Origin: Alcanivorax profundi
GTDB taxonomy: Bacteria > Pseudomonadota > Gammaproteobacteria > Pseudomonadales > Alcanivoracaceae
Direction: 5' to 3'
Assembly (NCBI RefSeq): GCF_003597125.1
Contig: NZ_QYYA01000001.1
Location: 1-64,000 of the forward strand
Length of the DNA: 64,000 bases
Part shown: one piece after another, positions 8,448-17,939 of the stretch
Layout: every line of letters begins with the position of its first letter
Numbering within the stretch: the first letter of the stretch is position 1
Notes under the pieces: generated by a model
Told to the model about the DNA's origin: nothing
The model's input: only the letters and a program-made list of their open reading frames with translations
Database searches by the model: none
Program-made: the position numbers and the translations under genes

Positions 8448-10064
8448 TTGAATAGTATCTTCCTGCGGCTCTATGGGGGCCTGCTGTTGGCGTTGTGTTT
8501 TATTGGCGCCATCACCTATGCCTCTGTGGAGCTGGTGAACCATTACCGCTCGGACCTGTACCGGGAAGCCATGGCGCGTGGCACCTTCTATCTGATGGCG
8601 GAGGGTTACCAGCGTTATGAGCCCGCGGAGCGGGAACGTTGGAGTCAGGTCCTCAGCAAGCTGTTCAATGCCGAAATCTCGCTCCAGAATGCGCAAGCGC
8701 TGGAGCTGGGCTATCGCGAGGAGCTTCATCTGAGTGACGGTCTTGTGGTGATGCGGCTCAATGACAGTGAAGGCTATGCCGATATCCTGTTCCAGTTGCC
8801 GGGTGAGGATGCCTACATTACCACCAGAATGACCAAGGTCTCTGAGCAGCAGGCGCGTGCTACGGCGGTGCTTATCCTCAATCATCTGTCTCATTTCCCG
8901 GAAGAGGAATGGAAGCCTGCGCTGGCCAGGTTGCAACAGCATTTTGGCTATAGTTTGAGTCTGGTGGGCCGCGACAGTGTCAGTCTGGATAATGAGCAGG
9001 AGCAGCGTCTCAACCGACGTGAGGTGGTGATTGCTCTGGATGACAGCACCCGCCGTGACTCCAGTATCCGGATCTTTGCCCCCGTGGCGCAGACAGGCAT
9101 GTTATTGATGCTGGGGCCGCTCAGCCTGTTCGATCAATTCCCCATTGAGTTGCTGTTGATCGCAGGTGCCTTGAGCCTGATCGCCGTGGCATTTGCCACG
9201 TACTTGCAGGTCAGTCCGTTGCAGCGACGTCTCAAGCAACTGGATCGGGCTGTGAGTCAGTTGGGTTCCGGTGACCTGGGGGCTTACGCCAATATCGAAG
9301 GCAACGATGCCATTGGCCAGGTGGCAGCAACCTTTAACGGCATGACAGCGCACATTCGTCGGTTGATTGAGTCGCAGCGGGAAATGACGCGGGCGGTCAG
9401 TCACGAGTTGCGGACCCCGGTGGCGCGATTGCGATTCGGACTGGAGATGCTGGCAGATATTGAGTCTGCTGATATGCGCCGGGAAAAACTCAATGCCATG
9501 GATCACGACATCGAACAGCTGGATCAGTTGATCGATGAAATTCTTACCTATGCCCGTCTTGAGCAGGGCACGCCCAATATTGAGTTTACGCCGGTGGTGG
9601 TGGCAGAGCTGTGTGAGCAGTTGCGAGAAGAGCTGGAGACCATTCGTGGCGATACCTCGATTACTGTCGAATGCGCCAGCCTGGGGCTGGATGTGGAGGC
9701 GGAAGAGCGCTACCTGCACCGGGTATTGCAGAATCTGGTCACCAATGCATTGCGTTATGCCCGTTCCTCAATTGTCATGCGGGTGCAGGAATCTGAGGGC
9801 CGGGTGCTGATATATGTCGATGATGATGGCCCCGGGATCCCTGAACACGAGCGTGAGCGGGTCTTCAAGCCGTTTGCCCGACTGGACAAAAGTCGCCATC
9901 GCGCCAGTGGTGGCTATGGTCTGGGGTTGTCGATCGTGAAGCGCATCGTCGACTGGCATGGCGGTGAGATTCGCGTCGAGGAAAGCCCGGCAGGCGGCGC
10001 CCGGTTTACCGTGGAGCTGCCGCGCACCCAGCAGGAGCAACACGTGTTGGGGCGAATGGGGTAG
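8448..10064 (+). CDS. Sensor histidine kinase, RstB-like
   Basis: A 538-residue inner-membrane kinase, cognate partner of the preceding regulator. A first transmembrane helix (about 8-28) is followed by a periplasmic sensor region of about 200 residues and a second membrane helix (LLIAGALSLIAVAFATYL). Then come a HAMP domain, the dimerisation/phosphoacceptor motif SHELRTP with H319, the N box NLVTNALRYA, the G1 box DDGPGIP and the G2 box GGYGLGLSIV. All catalytic motifs are intact. The only start giving the first membrane helix is TTG at 8448, with a weak ribosome-binding site, suggesting low expression or coupling to the regulator gene. The signal sensed is not evident. Confidence 0.87.
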   Translation: MNSIFLRLYGGLLLALCFIGAITYASVELVNHYRSDLYREAMARGTFYLMAEGYQRYEPAERERWSQVLSKLFNAEISLQNAQALELGYREELHLSDGLVVMRLNDSEGYADILFQLPGEDAYITTRMTKVSEQQARATAVLILNHLSHFPEEEWKPALARLQQHFGYSLSLVGRDSVSLDNEQEQRLNRREVVIALDDSTRRDSSIRIFAPVAQTGMLLMLGPLSLFDQFPIELLLIAGALSLIAVAFATYLQVSPLQRRLKQLDRAVSQLGSGDLGAYANIEGNDAIGQVAATFNGMTAHIRRLIESQREMTRAVSHELRTPVARLRFGLEMLADIESADMRREKLNAMDHDIEQLDQLIDEILTYARLEQGTPNIEFTPVVVAELCEQLREELETIRGDTSITVECASLGLDVEAEERYLHRVLQNLVTNALRYARSSIVMRVQESEGRVLIYVDDDGPGIPEHERERVFKPFARLDKSRHRASGGYGLGLSIVKRIVDWHGGEIRVEESPAGGARFTVELPRTQQEQHVLGRMG

Positions 10065-10302
10065 CCGCGCCAGAAGTCGCCACACGAGCGGTAATCTACC
10101 GGACACGTTGTCCTTGCGGCAAAGCAAGGCTTTTCGTTTCATTAGTCAGTGCGTCCGGCTTTGTCCATAAACGTGTCCGAAATCGCGCAATCTGCTGGCG
10201 GGTCCCCGGGTAAAATGCCGCTGCTTTTGCGTCTCTGCCGGTCATCGTTAGGGCGCACATGCCATTATTCATCGGCTCTCAAAACAACAAGGTGTTCGCC
10301 GC

Positions 10303-11790
10303 ATGTCATACATCCTCTCCATAGATCAGGGCACGACCAGTACCCGCGCCATTGTCTTTGATGCCGATGGGCATGCCATGGGGCAGGCGCAGAAGGAGTT
10401 CCGGCAGCATTTTCCGTCGGATGGCTGGGTGGAGCATGATGCCAAGGAGATCTGGAACGACACCTTGACGCTATGTCGTGAGGCGCTGCGCAACGCGCAT
10501 GTGGAGGCACAGCAACTCGCCGCTATCGGTATCACCAACCAGCGTGAAACGACGGTACTGTGGGATCGTGCCACAGGAGATCCGTTGGCGCGGGCGATTG
10601 TCTGGCAGGACCGACGAACCGCTTCGACGTGTGAGACATTACGGGATGCAGGCCACGAAGCGCTGGTTCGTGAGCGCACCGGTTTGCTGCTGGATCCCTA
10701 TTTTTCTGCCACCAAACTGGCCTGGTTGCTGGACAATGTTCCTGGCGCACGGCAACGGGCTGAGGCTGGTGAGCTGGCCTTCGGAACCATTGATTGCTGG
10801 TTGTTGTGGCAACTGACACGCGGCAAGGTGCACGCGACTGACGCCACCAATGCCTCGCGGACGCTGTTGTTCGATATTCACCGTCAGTGCTGGGACGAAG
10901 AACTGTTGGCACTGTTTCAGGTGCCTGCGTCGGTCTTGCCAGAGGTTCGGGACAGCGCCGGTGAGTTTGGGCTGACATGCCCGGAGTTGCTTGGTGCAGC
11001 AGTGCCAGTAGCGGGTATTGCCGGAGATCAGCAGGCGGCGTTGGTTGGCCAGGCCTGTTTTGCCCCGGGGATGGTGAAAAGTACCTACGGCACGGGGTGC
11101 TTTATGGTCATGAACACCGGGGAAGCGGTGGCCTCGGAAAATCGATTGTTGACGACGGTGGGTTACCGGGTCAATGGCAAGACCACCTATGCTCTTGAGG
11201 GCTCCATCTTTGTGGCCGGGGCGGCCATCCAGTGGCTGCGCGACGGACTTAATCTGATACGCGATGCCAGCGAAACCGAGGCTCTGGCCCGGCGGGCGGG
11301 GTCTGCCGGCGGGGTGTACCTGGTGCCGGCATTTACCGGCCTGGGGGCGCCCTGGTGGGACCCCCATGCCCGCGGTGCCTTACTTGGGCTGACCCGTGAT
11401 ACGGGGATTGCCGAAGTGGTCACTGCCGGGTTGGAGGCGGTGTGCTACCAATCGCGGGATTTACTGGATGCCATGGCTGCGGACTGTGGTACCCGGCCCA
11501 CAACCCTGAGAGTCGATGGAGGTATGGTGGTCAACAACTGGCTGAGCCAGACCCTGTCAGACGTATTGGGCGTCTGTGTCGACCGCCCCCAGGTAACGGA
11601 AACGACGGCGCTTGGCGCCGCCTACCTTGCCGGGCTGGGTGTGGGGTTATATGACTCGCTGGAGGCGGTGGCATCGCGTTGGCAGTGTGAGCGTGAATTT
11701 ACGCCCATGCTGGAAGAAAGCGAGCGTGAGCGCGGCTACCGCGGATGGCGAGATGCGGTTGCGCGCGTCTGCCGGGATGCCAGTCACTGA
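10303..11790 (+). CDS. glpK: Glycerol kinase
   Basis: Phosphorylates glycerol to sn-glycerol 3-phosphate in the cytoplasm. The FGGY-kinase fold is evident from the opening phosphate-binding motif [13 protein letters not shown] (about residues 7-19), the glycerol-contact stretch [11 protein letters not shown] and ITNQRET, the [13 protein letters not shown] block and the C-terminal [12 protein letters not shown] followed by [13 protein letters not shown]. The length of 495 aa is normal. AAGG lies about 10 nt before the ATG. No glpF, glpD or glpR is adjacent, so it appears as a single-gene unit here. Confidence 0.96.
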   Translation: MSYILSIDQGTTSTRAIVFDADGHAMGQAQKEFRQHFPSDGWVEHDAKEIWNDTLTLCREALRNAHVEAQQLAAIGITNQRETTVLWDRATGDPLARAIVWQDRRTASTCETLRDAGHEALVRERTGLLLDPYFSATKLAWLLDNVPGARQRAEAGELAFGTIDCWLLWQLTRGKVHATDATNASRTLLFDIHRQCWDEELLALFQVPASVLPEVRDSAGEFGLTCPELLGAAVPVAGIAGDQQAALVGQACFAPGMVKSTYGTGCFMVMNTGEAVASENRLLTTVGYRVNGKTTYALEGSIFVAGAAIQWLRDGLNLIRDASETEALARRAGSAGGVYLVPAFTGLGAPWWDPHARGALLGLTRDTGIAEVVTAGLEAVCYQSRDLLDAMAADCGTRPTTLRVDGGMVVNNWLSQTLSDVLGVCVDRPQVTETTALGAAYLAGLGVGLYDSLEAVASRWQCEREFTPMLEESERERGYRGWRDAVARVCRDASH

Positions 11791-12150
11791 TTTTTTCGGG
11801 GGGCTGATCCGGCACTTCGCCACCTTGTGAAGGGCTGGAGTGCCGGTGCTTCGTTTCTGTTTTTCCCCTTTGTGCTTATTCTCCCCCCGTCCGCGGGGTG
11901 TTCTCTGCCCAAGTGGCGTCTATCTCGTCATCAGGAGTGGCGCCGATGGTAACGGGAGGCCGTTGCCGCCAGTGTTGGCTTCCCCAAGTAAATCAGTTGT
12001 TTACCGTGCATTGGCGACAGGCGGTGCGAATTGGTAGACGGTCAAACTGTGAACCAATAGGCATTTAGCATTAGTATTGGCTCATAAATAATACTAAATC
12101 GTCATACCGGTGTGGTGCGGGTGGGATGCCACACTCTTTGGGAATCCTTC
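11791..12150. other. Intergenic region between glpK and the cyclase genes
   Basis: No convincing gene. A small inverted repeat, CCAATA at about 12052-12057 against TATTGG at 12076-12081, lies in a notably AT-rich stretch that is the likely promoter region for the diguanylate cyclase pair. No strong terminator with a T-run was seen after glpK. Confidence 0.35.
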
Positions 12151-13254
12151 ATGGATCATACTTTGGCCCTTCACCCTGCGGCCATGCAGGGTCAGCGTGT
12201 GCGCCGCGTGCTGTTTGCCATACTGGCAGGGGGTGGTGCCCACACATTGCTATGCTGGATCACACTGCAGCTGGATTTTTTCCGTGGTGGTGATGCTGTT
12301 TTTTATCCGTTGTTTGCCATTATCTGGGGCGGCCACCTGCTCTTCCTCACTTTCATGTTGCTGGGGCTGAACCGGCGTTTGTCCGAGCCGGCAATGATTT
12401 TCCCCTTGATGGTGTGGTCCACTACCGGGCTACTGGTAACCGCGCTGGTGGTAGACCAGGCCCGACTTTGCGTCATGATGATTTTCTTTGCCGTGGTGCA
12501 ATTGGGCGTGCTGCAGGCATCGTTACGTCAATTTGTCGTCCTGGCTCTCTACTGTGTGCTCAGCTACGCGGTGATCCTCGGGGTAGTTGGGGTTTACTGG
12601 CCGGAAGTGGTTGATCTGCGTGGGGAGTGGATGCAGTGGGGGCTGTTCTCAGTCATGGTGGCCGCAGTGACGTTGCTGGCGTCAGAGATTTCTGCCATCC
12701 GCAGCCTGCTGGGCAAACGGAACCAGCAGTTGGCTGAGGTGGTTGAACGTATTCATGAAATGGCGGTGAAGGATGAGTTGACGGGCTTTTATCGGCGCCG
12801 TCATGCCATGGAGCTGCTGGCAAAGGCCTGTGGTCAGGCGTCGAGGGGAGCATTTTCTCTTGCTGTGGCCTATGTGGACCTGGATCACTTCAAGCGTATC
12901 AACGACCAGTATGGGCACAGTTGCGGTGACAGTGTGTTGGTCCGTTTTTCGGAAGTTGTGCGGCGACATCTTGGCGGGCAGGACTTTGCCGCACGGTTGG
13001 GTGGGGAAGAGTTCATGCTGGTGCTGCCGGTCAGTGACCGCGACGAGGCGGTCAATCTGCTTGAAGGGATCTTGCTGGGGATGCGCAGCCAGCGATATGA
13101 CGAGGCACCAGGGCTTGTTGTCACCGTCTCTGCGGGCTTGGCCATGCTTGATGCGCATGAATCGCCGGCCAGTGTGGTCAGGCGCGCAGATCAGGCGTTG
13201 TATCGCTCCAAGGAATCCGGACGCGACCGTCTAACCGTGGATGAGTCGCAATGA
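12151..13254 (+). CDS. Membrane-bound GGDEF diguanylate cyclase (first of a pair, no I-site arginine)
   Basis: Predicted to make cyclic di-GMP from two GTP. The N-terminal 170 residues form about six transmembrane helices with no recognisable ligand domain, followed by a short linker helix and a GGDEF domain beginning at DELTGFYRRRH. The active-site motif is GGEEF, preceded by the conserved VDLDHFKRINDQYGH. At the allosteric inhibitory position, RxxD five residues before the motif, it has G-G-Q-D, so product inhibition through the primary I-site should be absent. The ATG at 12151 is chosen over GTG at 12112 because GGGAA precedes it. The stop overlaps the ATG of the next cyclase by 4 nt (ATGA). 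Confidence 0.88.
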   Translation: MDHTLALHPAAMQGQRVRRVLFAILAGGGAHTLLCWITLQLDFFRGGDAVFYPLFAIIWGGHLLFLTFMLLGLNRRLSEPAMIFPLMVWSTTGLLVTALVVDQARLCVMMIFFAVVQLGVLQASLRQFVVLALYCVLSYAVILGVVGVYWPEVVDLRGEWMQWGLFSVMVAAVTLLASEISAIRSLLGKRNQQLAEVVERIHEMAVKDELTGFYRRRHAMELLAKACGQASRGAFSLAVAYVDLDHFKRINDQYGHSCGDSVLVRFSEVVRRHLGGQDFAARLGGEEFMLVLPVSDRDEAVNLLEGILLGMRSQRYDEAPGLVVTVSAGLAMLDAHESPASVVRRADQALYRSKESGRDRLTVDESQ

Positions 13255-14354
13255 ATCAGGATCTTCGCCAGGCGCAGCGATTTACGCTGAACGAGAGACG
13301 CCTTTTGAAACGTCACGGCCGTTCTGCCATTGCGATTATGGCCATGCATACGTTGCTGTGCGTGCTTTACTTTCGGCAGGGTTATCTCCAGATCAGCATC
13401 GAAAGCGGCCTGATGTTGTTGGCCGGGGTGTGGGGGTCACTGCTGGTCTATCAGCTTCTTCTGGTGTCGGGCTGGACGATCAAACTTCGTGAGCCATCAC
13501 TGTCGCTGTTTCTTATCTTGCATTTCACGCTGGTTTTCATGATCAGCGGCTACTACGTCGATGAGTTCCGTCTTAGCGCGGTGACATTGTATTTTGCTGG
13601 CTTGTTGCTGGTGTCATTCCGTTTGTCAGGCAAGGCCATGGTGGCAGTGGCTGTCCTCGGTAGCGCTTCCTACGCGGTCATGTTGTGGCTGGCACTGAAT
13701 GACCGCTGGATCCAGTTGAGCTTTTCCGTCGAGGCCTTGCAGTGGTTGGTGTTCTCCATGATTGCCATTAGTTTTGCGATCACAGGAGGAGGCATCAACC
13801 GTTTGCGCAATACTCTCGAAGACAAGAATCGCGAGTTGGCCAAAGCGGTAGAGCAGGTGCGAGAGATGGCGATACGAGATGATCTTACCGGGTTGTTCAA
13901 TCGTCGCCACTTGCTGGAAATCATGGAGCGTCAGCGTGCACTGGCGCTGCGCAAGAAACTGCCCTTCGCGGTCTGTTATGTGGACCTGGATCATTTCAAA
14001 CAGATCAACGACCGCTTTGGTCATGAATGGGGCGACCGGGTATTGCGTCGCTTTTCGCAAGTGGCGATGGCGGGTATGCGCGATGGCGACTATTTTGGCC
14101 GGCTCGGAGGCGAGGAGTTTTTACTGATTTTGCCGCAAAGTGATGAGCTGGGCGCGGTGCGCGTGGCTGAGCGCTTGCGTAAGCGTTGGCGCGAAGAGAG
14201 CTTCGGGGCTGAAGGGGGGCCGGCGAATGTCAGCTTGTCCATTGGTGTCGCTGCGTATCGTGACAGCGACACTATCGATACTCTTATCAACCGTGCCGAT
14301 GAAGGGCTCTACAAGGCCAAGAGTGGAGGGCGGGATCAGAGTCAGGTGGCGTGA
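13251..14354 (+). CDS. Membrane-bound GGDEF diguanylate cyclase (second of a pair, intact I-site)
   Basis: A 367-residue paralogue-like partner of the upstream cyclase. About six membrane helices fill residues 20-180, followed by a linker and a GGDEF domain starting at DDLTGLFNRRH. The active site is GGEEF and the metal/GTP region VDLDHFKQINDRFGH is intact. The inhibitory I-site R-D-G-D is present at the correct distance before GGEEF, unlike the first protein. The gene is translationally coupled to its neighbour by a 4-nt overlap. Its stop codon lies 6 nt before the left end of an intergenic palindromic repeat. Confidence 0.9.
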   Translation: MNQDLRQAQRFTLNERRLLKRHGRSAIAIMAMHTLLCVLYFRQGYLQISIESGLMLLAGVWGSLLVYQLLLVSGWTIKLREPSLSLFLILHFTLVFMISGYYVDEFRLSAVTLYFAGLLLVSFRLSGKAMVAVAVLGSASYAVMLWLALNDRWIQLSFSVEALQWLVFSMIAISFAITGGGINRLRNTLEDKNRELAKAVEQVREMAIRDDLTGLFNRRHLLEIMERQRALALRKKLPFAVCYVDLDHFKQINDRFGHEWGDRVLRRFSQVAMAGMRDGDYFGRLGGEEFLLILPQSDELGAVRVAERLRKRWREESFGAEGGPANVSLSIGVAAYRDSDTIDTLINRADEGLYKAKSGGRDQSQVA

Positions 14355-14360
14355 ACAGCA

Positions 14361-14520
14361 GTTAACAGTTAACAGTGAATAGTTAACAGCGAAAACCCGC
14401 GGAATAACACGGGGTTGGGTTTGAAATGCATGAGGCCGCGTCCTGACTCTGGGCGCGGCCTCATGCATTTCAAATTCAGAGCATCGCGAACTCGCGAGCT
14501 GTTAACTATTCACTGTTAAC
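14361..14520. repeat. Intergenic palindromic element, copy A
   Basis: A two-tier palindrome. The outer arms at 14368-14389 and 14499-14520 are a perfect 22-bp inverted repeat built from GTTAACAG units around GTGAATA; one extra GTTAACA precedes the left arm. The inner arms at 14420-14440 and 14454-14474 are a perfect 21-bp stem containing GAGGCCGCG/CGCGGCCTC. The right arm encodes the last four residues (VNSE) and the TAG stop of the ABC ATPase gene on the minus strand. Confidence 0.85.
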
Positions 14521-15561
14521 TAAAAAAGTGACCAAATGCTTGGTCCCAAGCCTGACATGCAGGGCATCGCCTTCCAGCACGTTGATGTGGCTATCGGTTT
14601 GGCAGAGCAGGGTCTCATTGGCGCTGATGCGCAGGTGATAAAGGATGGTGGCACCGGTGAATTGGCGTCGGGTCACTGGCAGGGCGAGGGTGGCCGTTTC
14701 GTCGGCGACCAGATCTTCGGGACGAAGCAAAACGTCCACGGCGGTACCTGGTGTCAGGGTATCCTGACGCCGGCCAGAGACTTCGCCGAGACTGGTGAGT
14801 ACGCTGTGGGCAGTGGTGACCTCACCACGGAGGAAGGCGCCGTAGCCGGCAAACTCGGCGACAAACCGGGTCGCAGGAGCGTGGTAGATATTATACGGGG
14901 TATCCCATTGCTCCAGCTCGCCGTTGTTCATGACGCCGACTTTGTCGGCAAGCGCAAACGCTTCCTCCTGGTCGTGCGTGACCATCAGGGCCGTGACGTT
15001 TTCCTCGCGCAGAATATCCCCTAGCTCTCGCGCCAGCTGGCGACGTAAATCCAGATCCAGGCTGGCAAAGGGTTCGTCGAGCAATAACAAGGCCGGGCGA
15101 GGGGCCAGTGCTCTGGCCAGTGCTACCCGCTGTTGTTGTCCGCCGGATAATTCGTGGGGGTAACGGGTTTCCATGCCGGCCAGTCGAACCCGTGCCAGGC
15201 ACTCCCTGACCCGTTCATCCCGCTGTCCGGCTGGCAATTTGCGCAGACCGAAGGCGACATTATCGGCAACAGTAAGGTGGGGGAACAGGGCGTGCTCCTG
15301 AAAGACCATGCCGAGGCCACGTTGTTCGGGAGGGAGTTGTTGCTGCAGGCTGGAAACGGTGTGGTCGCCGATACGAATACTGCCACCGCTCACCGGTTCA
15401 AGGCCGGCAATGGCTCGCAGCGTGGTAGTCTTGCCGCAGCCGCTGGGGCCTAACAAACAGGCAATTTCGCCTGCCGCCAGTGACAGGCTGAGATCTTTCA
15501 CCACGGCCTGTTGGTGATAACCACAGGCCAGGTTTTCAATACTCAGCAATGCCTTGTTCAT
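14506..15561 (-). CDS. ABC transporter ATP-binding protein, FbpC/ferric-iron type
   Basis: A cytoplasmic ATPase subunit of an import system. It has Walker A GPSGCGKTT, the Q-loop VFQEHALFPHL, signature LSGGQQQR, Walker B LLLLDEPFASLD and the switch histidine in MVTHDQEEA. After residue 240 comes a TOBE-like regulatory region (VDVLLRPEDLV) as in FbpC/PotA-type subunits. No permease or binding protein is adjacent, so the partner genes are elsewhere or lost. The ATG at 15561 has GGAG upstream; a GTG five codons earlier is less likely. The C-terminal VNSE and stop come from palindromic repeat copy A, so the native C-terminus has probably been altered by the repeat. Confidence 0.83.
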   Translation of the reverse strand: MNKALLSIENLACGYHQQAVVKDLSLSLAAGEIACLLGPSGCGKTTTLRAIAGLEPVSGGSIRIGDHTVSSLQQQLPPEQRGLGMVFQEHALFPHLTVADNVAFGLRKLPAGQRDERVRECLARVRLAGMETRYPHELSGGQQQRVALARALAPRPALLLLDEPFASLDLDLRRQLARELGDILREENVTALMVTHDQEEAFALADKVGVMNNGELEQWDTPYNIYHAPATRFVAEFAGYGAFLRGEVTTAHSVLTSLGEVSGRRQDTLTPGTAVDVLLRPEDLVADETATLALPVTRRQFTGATILYHLRISANETLLCQTDSHINVLEGDALHVRLGTKHLVTFLVNSE

Positions 15562-15634
15562 GGTCGTAGGCTCCACGCTTCATTGGCCTGTCAGATGGAC
15601 GGCTTCTGCCAGGCACATCATGCAGAGGGTTGAC

Positions 15635-16543
15635 TCAATGCTGACCGGTCAGCAGGAATTCCAGTAGCGCCTTTTGGGCATGCAGGCGGTTTTCGGCTTC
15701 GTCCCAGACGACAGCACGGGGGTCGTCCATCATTTCGTGGCTGACCTCCTCGCCGCGATGGGCAGGCAGGCAGTGCATGAACAAGGCGTCGGTATCGGCC
15801 AGGTCCATCAGTTCAGGGGTAACCTGGTAGCCTTCAAACGCATTCAGGCGACTTTCCTGTTCGTCTTCCTGTCCCATGGACGCCCACACGTCGGTCACCA
15901 CCAGATGGGCTCCCTTCACGGCTTGACGTACATCCCCCTGCAGGCTGACCCGCTCCGGGTAACGGCCCATCAACGTTTCGCTGGGCGCAAAGCCTGACGG
16001 GCTGCTGATCACCAGTTCAAAGTCGAAGCGGTTGGCCGCATTGATATAACTGGCACACATGTTGTTGCCGTCACCGACCCAGACCACTTTCTTGCCCTGT
16101 ATGCTGCCGCGATGCTCCACGAAGGTCTGCATGTCGGCCAGCAGCTGGCAGGGGTGGAAATCGTCGGTCAGTGCGTTGATGACCGGCACCGCGGAATGGG
16201 CGGCAAAGGTTTCCACCGTGGCATGATCAAAGGTGCGGATCATCACCGCATCGACCATGCGTGACAGTACCCGGGCAGAGTCTTCAATCGGCTCGCCGCG
16301 GCCTAGCTGGGTGTCACGGGGCGACAGGAAAATGCTGGCGCCGCCGAACTGGGTCATGGCCACTTCGAACGACACCCGGGTACGGGTGGAAGACTTCTCG
16401 AAGATCATACCCAGGGTCTTGCCCTGCAGGGGTTCGTGACGCTGGCCGTTGCGCTGCATGGTTTTCAGCTCAATGGCGCGCTGGATCAAGTAACCCAGTT
16501 CGTCGGAGGTCAGGTCGTTGAGGGTGAGGAAGTGGCGAGTCAT
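15635..16543 (-). CDS. argF: Ornithine carbamoyltransferase
   Basis: Converts ornithine and carbamoyl phosphate to citrulline in arginine synthesis. The carbamoyl-phosphate motif STRTR is at about 52-56 ([13 protein letters not shown]), the DxxHPCQ-type motif is seen as [11 protein letters not shown], and the ornithine-binding motif [10 protein letters not shown] is near residue 262. The length, 302 aa, is standard. Its start overlaps the stop of argD by 4 nt, so argD-argF are translationally coupled. Confidence 0.96.
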   Translation of the reverse strand: MTRHFLTLNDLTSDELGYLIQRAIELKTMQRNGQRHEPLQGKTLGMIFEKSSTRTRVSFEVAMTQFGGASIFLSPRDTQLGRGEPIEDSARVLSRMVDAVMIRTFDHATVETFAAHSAVPVINALTDDFHPCQLLADMQTFVEHRGSIQGKKVVWVGDGNNMCASYINAANRFDFELVISSPSGFAPSETLMGRYPERVSLQGDVRQAVKGAHLVVTDVWASMGQEDEQESRLNAFEGYQVTPELMDLADTDALFMHCLPAHRGEEVSHEMMDDPRAVVWDEAENRLHAQKALLEFLLTGQH

Positions 16544-17724
16544 GCGACCTCCTGGGCAGCAGCAAAATGGCGTATTACACCGCTCAGGCCGTCCACCAGC
16601 ATTTGCATTTCGTGCTGGCTGATCACCAGCGGTGGCAGCAACCGCACCACGGAACCCGCCGTTACATTGATCAGCAGGCTGGCTTCACGTGCCAGGTTAA
16701 CCAGTTCCGCGCACGGGCGGTCGAGCTGAATGGCCAGCATCAGGCCCTTGTTACGTACTTCAGACACCAGGGGCAGATCCGCCAGTGCGGTCTCGAAGGC
16801 GCGTTTGAGCCAGGCGCCTTTGTCGTTGACGCTGTCGACCACGTCGTCAGTGAGAGTGTTGACCACCGTCAGGGCCGCGGCGCAGCCCAGCGGGTTGCCG
16901 CCATAGGTGCTGCCGTGGTTGCCCGGTCCAAACACGCCCTCAGCCTTGCCAGCGACCAGACAGGCGCCGATGGGGAAACCGTTGCCCAGGCCTTTGGCTG
17001 TGGTCAGAACATCCGGCACCACATTCTCGCCCATGCAGGCAAAGTAATGCCCGGTCCGACCGTTGCCGGTCTGGATTTCATCCAGCATCAGCAGCCAGTC
17101 ATTCTGGTCACAGAGCTGACGCAGAGCGGTGAGGTAGCCTGCATTCGGGATATTGATGCCGCCTTCGCCCTGCACTGGCTCAACCAGTACCGCCACCACA
17201 TCCGGATTGCCGGCCAGCGATGCAACCGCATCCGGATCATTGAACGGCACCCGGACAAAGCCTTCTACCAACGGACCGAAGCCCTCCTGCACCTTGGCAT
17301 TGGCGGTAGCCGACAAGGTGGCCATGGTGCGGCCATGGAAGCTGCCTTCCATCACGGCTACCACGGGTTTGGTAATGCCTTTGCGGTTGCCATACAGGCG
17401 AGCAATCTTGATGGCTGCCTCGTTGGCTTCGGCCCCGGAATTGGAGAAAAACACGCTCTGCATGCCGCTCAGCTCACACAGACGCTGAGCCAGGGATTCC
17501 TGGGCGGGAATACGGTACAGATTGGAGGTGTGCATCAGCTGCCCGGCCTGTTCGGCCAGCGTTCGGCTCACCGCCGGATGGCAGTGTCCCAGGTTGCAGA
17601 CCCCGATGCCGGAGATGGCATCCATGTACTTGTCACCGTTCTCATCGAACAGCCACACCCCTTCACCGCGCACAAACGCTACAGGCTGCCGTGCGTAGGT
17701 GGGAATCAAATATTGCTGACTCAT
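16540..17724 (-). CDS. argD: Acetylornithine aminotransferase
   Basis: A PLP-dependent class III aminotransferase that forms N-acetylornithine from the semialdehyde; the enzyme often also acts in lysine synthesis. Seen are the phosphate-binding [15 protein letters not shown], the D215 of [15 protein letters not shown] and the Schiff-base lysine K244 in [13 protein letters not shown]. The length of 394 aa matches ArgD. It is the first gene of an argD-argF operon. The leader carries two consecutive hairpins, one followed by a T-run. Confidence 0.92.
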   Translation of the reverse strand: MSQQYLIPTYARQPVAFVRGEGVWLFDENGDKYMDAISGIGVCNLGHCHPAVSRTLAEQAGQLMHTSNLYRIPAQESLAQRLCELSGMQSVFFSNSGAEANEAAIKIARLYGNRKGITKPVVAVMEGSFHGRTMATLSATANAKVQEGFGPLVEGFVRVPFNDPDAVASLAGNPDVVAVLVEPVQGEGGINIPNAGYLTALRQLCDQNDWLLMLDEIQTGNGRTGHYFACMGENVVPDVLTTAKGLGNGFPIGACLVAGKAEGVFGPGNHGSTYGGNPLGCAAALTVVNTLTDDVVDSVNDKGAWLKRAFETALADLPLVSEVRNKGLMLAIQLDRPCAELVNLAREASLLINVTAGSVVRLLPPLVISQHEMQMLVDGLSGVIRHFAAAQEVA

Positions 17725-17753
17725 TACCCTGACTCGTTAACGCAAATTCGTCT

Positions 17754-17772
17754 GTTTCAGCCTCGCTGAAAC
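17754..17772 (-). other. Second leader hairpin before argD
   Basis: GTTTCAG and CTGAAAC form a perfect 7-bp stem with a 5-nt loop, immediately downstream of the terminator-like hairpin in the direction of argD. Together the two could form alternative leader structures, but no competing pairing was worked out. Confidence 0.4.
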
Positions 17773-17797
17773 AAAAAACGGCAGCTGTGGGCTGCCG
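17772..17797 (-). terminator. Terminator-like hairpin in the argD leader
   Basis: On the minus strand CGGCAGC, a 5-nt loop and GCTGCCG are followed by TTTTTTG, a good Rho-independent terminator. It lies about 50-75 nt upstream of argD and points towards it. No minus-strand gene lies immediately upstream, so it is either an attenuator of argDF or protects argD from antisense readthrough of the neighbouring region. Confidence 0.6.
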
Positions 17798-17824
17798 GGA
17801 ACCGCCGATGATAGCGCACATTTT

Positions 17825-17926
17825 AGTGAACAGTTAATAGTTAACAGTGAACAGCGAATAAGGGTAGGCTGGGGCCGGCCTGATTTTGTCACTGTTTTTT
17901 TAGCTGTTAACTATTAACTGTTCACT
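17825..17926. repeat. Intergenic palindromic element, copy B
   Basis: Arms at 17825-17847 and 17904-17926 form a perfect 23-bp inverted repeat made of GTGAACAG and GTTAATAGTTAACAG units, the same family as copy A. The inner 21-bp stem of copy A is missing; the spacer instead contains GGGGCCGGCC. The copy lies between the divergent argD and hyuB genes, ending 13 nt before the hyuB start. Confidence 0.8.
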
Positions 17927-17939
17927 GTTCATTGCCCTT

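Noticed and set aside
16567-17769. A 400-codon open frame opposite argD
   Set aside because: It is antisense to a complete argD with all PLP motifs, and the translation shows no recognisable family.
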